A DNA stretch of 64,000 bases from Clostridia bacterium (GTDB taxonomy: Bacteria > Bacillota > Clostridia > Oscillospirales > CAG-272): contig JAFSYU010000060.1 in NCBI GenBank assembly GCA_017443595.1, positions 105,268 to 169,267 of the forward strand. The letters are read 5' to 3'. The translations under genes were made by a program, and so were the position numbers. Under the pieces are notes generated by a model that searched no databases, had not been told where the DNA came from, and saw nothing but the letters and a program-made list of their open reading frames with translations. Positions 60,100 through 64,000 of the stretch are shown one piece after another. How positions within the stretch are numbered: position 1 is the first letter of the stretch; the number at the start of each line of letters is the position of its first letter.

Positions 60100-60301
60100 A
60101 GGGCGATCACCGATCACCCTCAGAGTTAAGACAAACTCCCTCAGTCAGCCGGAAATGATTCCGGCTGACAGCTCCCCCGAAGGAGGAGCCTTTATTTGCC
60201 TCCCTCCTCGAGGGAGGTGGATCGCGCAACGCGCGAGACGGAAGGAGTTTTTTGAAGAAATATCACTTTGTCTACAAGTTGGGGCGATCGGTGATCGCCC
60301 G
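60100..60301. repeat. Composite inverted-repeat element, copy 2
   Basis: About 202 bases between converging genes. Outer palindromes GGGCGATCACCGATCACCC (60101) and GGGGCGATCGGTGATCGCCC (60281) flank an inner unit bounded by AGACAAA (60129) and TTTGTCT (60273). The inner unit is the reverse complement of the core at 50071-50188: ACTCCCTCAGTCAGCCGG, CCGGCTGACAG, GGAGGGAGGTGGAT, GACGGAAGGAGTTTTTT and TATCACTTTGTCT. It is larger than copy 1 because of an extra GCTCCCCCGAAGGAGGAGC hairpin. Confidence 0.8.
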
Positions 60302-60305
60302 AATT

Positions 60306-60515
60306 TTATTCTATTCCTTTTACCGTATAACCCTGTTCCTCAACGGCAACTTTGAGCTTTTCGTCGGATATTTCTTTTGATAACGTCACCGCTGCCGTTC
60401 CTTTTTCGTGGCTTACGTCGGCTGTGTCCACGCCGTCGATCATCTCAAGCGTTTTTTTGACGCGAGCCTCGCAGTGCGGACACATCATTCCTTCTATAAA
60501 CATTGTTTTTTTCAT
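60306..60515 (-). other. Possible internal start giving a free CopZ-like copper chaperone
   Basis: Inside the 3' end of copA, the ATG at 60515 begins [20 protein letters not shown], a complete 69-residue heavy-metal-associated domain. It is preceded by AAGGAG (60525-60530) with nine bases between, as good as the start sites of ordinary genes in this window. Whether it is used is unknown. Confidence 0.45.
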
Positions 60516-62798
60516 TTCTTTTGTCTCCTTATCAGGTATTTCTTTTTCAGGTATATTTTCAGTATATTTATTTGCCTTGAATAAATTCAACCGCAGAGCG
60601 TTGCACACGACGCAGAAGCTTGATAAGCTCATAGCCGCGGACGCTATCATCGGGTTTAGCGTGATCCCGAGACCGGCGAAAGCTCCGGCGGCTATCGGAA
60701 TACATACAGCGTTATAAATAAACGCCCAGAACAGATTTTCATAAATATTTTTAAGCGTTTTTTTGCTTAGGCGTATAGCCGTCGCGGCGTCCGCCGCGGA
60801 GCTTTTCATCAGCACGACCTCCGCGGAATCCACCGCTATATCCGTTCCCGTTCCTATCGCTATTCCTATATCCGCCGCGGTGAGTGCCGGCGCGTCGTTT
60901 ATGCCGTCGCCGACCATTGCGGTCTTGTTTTTTTGGCAAAGCTCTTTGATCACCGCTTCTTTCTGCTCCGGAAGCACGCCGGCTTCAACTCTGTTTATGC
61001 CGAGCATTTTACCAACGGCGTTTGCCGTGCGAGCGTTGTCGCCGGTAAGCATTACGGTATCAATACCGAGCTTTTTAAGCTCGGACACGGCGTAAGCGCT
61101 GTCTTCCTTTATCTCGTCCGCGGCGGCTATCATACCGATAAACGATCCGTCATACTCAAAATAAAGCGGTGTTTTTCCTTCGTCAGACAGCTGTATTGCT
61201 TTATCTTTTGCATTTTCCGGTATTTCACAGAATCCGCTTATATATAAAACGTTTCCGCCGTGAGCCTGCCTGCCGTTTATTATACCGTGCAGACCTTTGC
61301 CCGGGATGTTTTCAAAATCCGTACAGTCAAAAGACTGTATGTTTTTTTTATCTGCCGCCTCTGTTATCGCGTACGCAAACGGATGCTCGCTTTTTGATTC
61401 AAGCGAGGCGGAGAGGCGAAGAAGCGCGTCTTTATCAGTCGAATACGGTATTATATCGGTAACGTGCGGACGGCCTTTTGTGAGCGTGCCCGTCTTGTCA
61501 AACACGACGGTTTTTACTTTTCCCGTCTGCTCAAGCGCGGCGGCTGTCTTGAAAAGAATATTGTTCCTCGCGCCCACTCCGCTTCCCACCATAACGGCGA
61601 CGGGCGTTGCAAGTCCGAGCGCGCACGGACAACTGATGACGAGCACCGAAATACCGCGCGCAAGCGCAAATCCCGCGCCGCGGCCGATAATGAGCCAGAT
61701 GACCGTCGTTATAAGCGCTATGACCATTATCACCGGTACGAAAACGCCGGATACTTTGTCCGCGGCTTTGGCAATAGGCGCTTTTGAAGCGGCGGCGTCC
61801 GATACGGCTTTCATAATGCGTGACAAAGCCGTATCTTCTCCCACGGCTTCCGCGCGGCATTTTACAAAACCGGTCTTGTTCATTGTCGCTCCGCTCACGC
61901 GGTCGTCTTCGCGCTTGTCAACGGGAACGCTTTCGCCGGTAAGCGAGGATTCGTCAACTGAACAGGCTCCTTCCGTTATGACCGCGTCCGTCGGTATCTT
62001 CTCACCCGGATAAACGGCAAAAATATCGCCTACTTTAAGCTCTTTTACGCTTACAGTTTCTTCTTTTCCGTCTTTTATAATATGCGCCGTGTCAGGCATA
62101 AGCTTTGATAAGCCTTTTAACGCGTTCGTCGTCTTGCCTTTTGAATAAGCTTCAAGCATTTTGCCTAAGGTTATTAGTGCGAGTATCATCGCCGCGCCTT
62201 CAAAATAAAGCTCGTTCATGCAGCTCATTACTCTTTCCGGGTCGCCTTTCATTACCGCGTCGGTCATTATGAAAAGCATCACCGTGCTGTAAATGAACGA
62301 GGCGCCGGAGCCGAGCGACACGAGAGTGTCCATATTAGGCGCTCCGTGAAACAGACCGGATACGCCGGAGACGAAAAACTTTTTGTTTATCACCATCACG
62401 GCGGCGGCGAGTATCATCTGCACAAGCCCCATGGCGACGTGGTTGTCCGCCATAAACGGCGGCAGCGGCCAGCCGAACATCATATGCCCCATTGATACGT
62501 ACATCAGAGGAGCAAGTATGCACAGCGAAATGATGAAACGCCTTAAAAGCGTTTTTGTTTCGCTGTCCTGTTCTTTATCCTGCGCCGGTTTTGCGCCGGC
62601 GTCCGCCTGATACGCGCCGTATCCGGCTTTTTTGACGGCGGTTATCACCTCGTCGGATGATGCGCCGCCTGTAACTGTCATATCGCCCGTCAGCAGATTG
62701 ACGCTGCATTCGTCCACGTCGGGAAGAGAAGAGACCGCTTTTTCAACTCTCGCGCTGCACGCGGCGCAGCTCATGCCCGTGACTTTGTATTTTGCCAT
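60306..62798 (-). CDS. copA: Copper-exporting P-type ATPase with C-terminal CopZ-like domain
   Basis: P1B-type ATPase of 830 residues. An N-terminal heavy-metal domain has [13 protein letters not shown] (C11, C14). About eight helices include the ion-binding [13 protein letters not shown] (CPC near 387-391); the phosphorylated Asp is in [12 protein letters not shown] near 431, SEHPFAYAI and [16 protein letters not shown] complete the motor. Unusually, a second heavy-metal domain follows the last helices: [19 protein letters not shown] from residue 762 (C773, C776). This C-terminal module has an in-frame ATG at 60515 with AAGGAG nine bases upstream, so a separate 69-residue chaperone could be made from the same mRNA. 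The role is efflux of Cu(I). Confidence 0.93.
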   Translation of the reverse strand: MAKYKVTGMSCAACSARVEKAVSSLPDVDECSVNLLTGDMTVTGGASSDEVITAVKKAGYGAYQADAGAKPAQDKEQDSETKTLLRRFIISLCILAPLMYVSMGHMMFGWPLPPFMADNHVAMGLVQMILAAAVMVINKKFFVSGVSGLFHGAPNMDTLVSLGSGASFIYSTVMLFIMTDAVMKGDPERVMSCMNELYFEGAAMILALITLGKMLEAYSKGKTTNALKGLSKLMPDTAHIIKDGKEETVSVKELKVGDIFAVYPGEKIPTDAVITEGACSVDESSLTGESVPVDKREDDRVSGATMNKTGFVKCRAEAVGEDTALSRIMKAVSDAAASKAPIAKAADKVSGVFVPVIMVIALITTVIWLIIGRGAGFALARGISVLVISCPCALGLATPVAVMVGSGVGARNNILFKTAAALEQTGKVKTVVFDKTGTLTKGRPHVTDIIPYSTDKDALLRLSASLESKSEHPFAYAITEAADKKNIQSFDCTDFENIPGKGLHGIINGRQAHGGNVLYISGFCEIPENAKDKAIQLSDEGKTPLYFEYDGSFIGMIAAADEIKEDSAYAVSELKKLGIDTVMLTGDNARTANAVGKMLGINRVEAGVLPEQKEAVIKELCQKNKTAMVGDGINDAPALTAADIGIAIGTGTDIAVDSAEVVLMKSSAADAATAIRLSKKTLKNIYENLFWAFIYNAVCIPIAAGAFAGLGITLNPMIASAAMSLSSFCVVCNALRLNLFKANKYTENIPEKEIPDKETKEMKKTMFIEGMMCPHCEARVKKTLEMIDGVDTADVSHEKGTAAVTLSKEISDEKLKVAVEEQGYTVKGIE

Positions 62799-62839
62799 AG
62801 CGGTTTTTCTCCTTTCTGTTTTGAAAAAACAACGTTATA

Positions 62840-62910
62840 ACGGGTCGTCGATAGGGGTTCCCCGTTGCGAACTCGTGAGCAATGGGGGTTCACGTAGCCG
62901 ACCCCTACCT
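62840..62910. repeat. GGGTCG-type intergenic hairpin repeat
   Basis: CGGGTCGTCGATAGGGG and CCGACCCCTACC bracket GGTTCCCCGTTGCG and CAATGGGGGTTC: a long imperfect hairpin in the leader region of copA that resembles the repeat families near 34.9 and 43.7 kb. Confidence 0.6.
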
Positions 62911-62948
62911 TCTGAATTTTTGATTTTTGCGTGATCTGTATCTGTCGC

Positions 62949-63341
62949 TCAAAAACTGATAATTTCCGGCGCTTTGACGAATGAACTTATGACCGCCGTT
63001 GCGTTTTTGCAGTAGAATACCTCTGTGTTGCCGTCGTTTTCGTCATACATATGGCGCAGGTCGGGGTACGCGTCAAGCATGGACTTTCTCGCTTCCGCTC
63101 TGTCGTCCTCTATAAGCTCGCAGGTAAGGCGTATCCACGTTCCGTCCTTGAACGCGCAGATCTCAGCCTTCGGGTTTTTATGAAGCTGTTTTGACACGTC
63201 CTTTTTCTTTCCCGTCTGGATGTATAATTTTCCCTCAAATACGTGCACCGTTCCGAACGGCCTTACTCTCGGCTGTCCGTTATCGTCCGTCGCAAGATAA
63301 TAAACTCCGGCTTCTTTTAAAAACTTACATACTCTTTCCAT
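62949..63341 (-). CDS. Pyridoxamine 5'-phosphate oxidase-like flavin protein
   Basis: A 130-residue split-barrel protein of the PNPOx-like family. MERVCKFLKEAGVYYLATDD and GQPRVRPFGTVHVFEGKLYI are the FMN-binding start, and GTWIRLTCELIEDDRAEARK with the C-terminal AYPDLRHMYDENDGNTEVFY is common in short Clostridial members. It probably binds FMN or F420-like cofactor and reduces unknown small molecules. It starts directly after the stop of the nitroreductase gene, so the two flavin enzymes are co-expressed. Confidence 0.88.
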   Translation of the reverse strand: MERVCKFLKEAGVYYLATDDNGQPRVRPFGTVHVFEGKLYIQTGKKKDVSKQLHKNPKAEICAFKDGTWIRLTCELIEDDRAEARKSMLDAYPDLRHMYDENDGNTEVFYCKNATAVISSFVKAPEIISF

Positions 63342-63986
63342 TTATTTATCCTCCCATATAAAATTTTCTTTTCCCGCGCCAAGCTCAAAATGGTATTTTA
63401 CGATACCGATGTCGGTCTTTGAACACGGGCCGAGCAGAGCCTTTGCGGATACTTTATTGTTATCATAGCTTATAATGAATTTCTGCTGATTTATCGCCGT
63501 AGGCGCCAAAGCCGCCGCCTCCATGCCTTTCATAAACCATTCCGGCGCCTCGCCTTTTATGCGGTACAGCTTTTCAACAGGCTTGCTTTTATGCGGCACG
63601 CCCTGACTTTGGCCGTAGCCTAACGCTATTACGTCGTAGATCTTTTCGCCGCCTTTGAGCTTTACCGGCACTTTGTTTTTCTCAAACGTGAGCGCCACCC
63701 AGCACGTATTCAAGCCGAGCGTCTGGCTTAACAGCACAAGCTCCTCGCCGTAATATCCTATATCGGTATCGCGCCCTTTTTCGGCAGCCAATACAAAGTA
63801 ATTTCTGCATCCGGCAAACGAGCCGTAGCTCGGTTTGTTTGCCATAAACGCTTCCGGCTCGTTTAGGGTAACAAGAGTTATCCGAACCCGCTCAAACGGC
63901 GCTATTTCGGCTCTTTTCGGTTTGTCGTCATTGGAATACCGGCGTATTCCTGCTTCCTCCGCGCCGAAAATATCTCGAAATTTCAT
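63342..63986 (-). CDS. Nitroreductase-family flavoprotein (TM1586 type)
   Basis: A 214-residue FMN-dependent oxidoreductase-like protein. Typical segments are YGSFAGCRNYFVLAAEKG near 54-71, IGYYGEELVLLSQTLGLNTC near 76-95, YGQSQGVPHKSKPVEKLY near 123-140 and GMEAAALAPTAINQQKF near 153-169. Relatives usually have about 30 more N-terminal residues with a RxSxRxY motif; here the open frame continues to the window edge without a stop, so the ATG at 63986 (AGGA nine bases before) may not be the true start and the gene could be cut by the window. Confidence 0.85.
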   Translation of the reverse strand: MKFRDIFGAEEAGIRRYSNDDKPKRAEIAPFERVRITLVTLNEPEAFMANKPSYGSFAGCRNYFVLAAEKGRDTDIGYYGEELVLLSQTLGLNTCWVALTFEKNKVPVKLKGGEKIYDVIALGYGQSQGVPHKSKPVEKLYRIKGEAPEWFMKGMEAAALAPTAINQQKFIISYDNNKVSAKALLGPCSKTDIGIVKYHFELGAGKENFIWEDK

Positions 63987-64000
63987 CCGTTTGAGTCCTA

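Noticed and set aside
61297..62013. Open frame of 238 codons antisense to copA
   Set aside because: It lies entirely opposite a gene with all P-type ATPase motifs; its composition follows from the high third-position GC of copA, and it has no recognisable domain.

Overview
The window reads as chromosome from an endospore-forming, gut-type member of the Clostridia (Firmicutes), probably close to Oscillospirales or Christensenellales. The support is sporulation/germination-type genes (SpoIIQ-like M23 peptidase, YpeB-like protein, SpoIIIE/FtsK), a Firmicutes-only rplU-prp-rpmA order with a cleavable L27 N-terminus, a MecA-like adaptor, many TTGACA-17-TATAAT promoters with strong AGGAGG ribosome sites, dockerin proteins, and two tRNA genes without encoded CCA. 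No phage, plasmid, rRNA or CRISPR locus is visible. Gene assignments rest on reading protein motifs by eye; no database search was run.

Layout. 0-6 kb: edge of an M23 peptidase gene, then a tightly overlapping operon htpG, DUF2156, alkaline-phosphatase-superfamily enzyme, NAD(P)H-hydrate repair enzyme. 6-8 kb: a large secreted dockerin protein. 8-15.5 kb (minus strand): rplU-prp-rpmA, then folD, lgt, an active/inactive M16 peptidase pair and a serine hydrolase. 15.7-21.3 kb: five related small secreted proteins that all end in the same NPxTAD-hydrophobic-KK tail and mostly have consensus promoters and matching terminators. 21.4-26 kb: a VTC-type polyphosphate polymerase-like protein, DUF4956 membrane protein and CotH-kinase lipoprotein set. 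26-32.4 kb: one operon from an SbcD-like nuclease and its YhaN-like ATPase through rsmG and ribF to a degenerate D,D-carboxypeptidase-like protein.

32.5-34.9 kb: phosphoribosyltransferase, threonine-aldolase-like enzyme and phosphoesterase. 35-42.9 kb: envelope and division genes (uppP, ftsK/spoIIIE, DJ-1, 5-formyl-THF cyclo-ligase, CPBP protease, mltG, CHAP-dockerin protein). 42.9-43.7 kb: a transporter split in two half genes. 44-48 kb: metY-type enzyme, rodA, YpeB-like, DUF4358 lipoprotein. 48-48.8 kb: tRNA-Ala followed by a dense patch of direct and inverted repeats containing tRNA 3'-end copies. 48.8-54.3 kb: SGNH hydrolase, then response regulator, sensor kinase and an HtrA-like protein lacking its catalytic histidine. 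54.3-64 kb: ychF, tRNA-Arg, AEC transporter, uracil-DNA glycosylase, MecA-like adaptor, orphan binding lipoprotein, DUF4380 protein, a copper ATPase with a CopZ-like C-terminal module, a flavin-type oxidase and a nitroreductase.

Most unusual: (1) the five-paralog NPxTAD surface-protein array beside the VTC/DUF4956/CotH set; (2) two composite inverted-repeat elements (50.0 and 60.1 kb) that share an inner core but carry different outer hairpins, plus several other palindromic intergenic repeat families; (3) proteins with family folds but missing catalytic residues (DacF-like, HtrA-like); (4) an internal ribosome site in copA that could yield a free copper chaperone.
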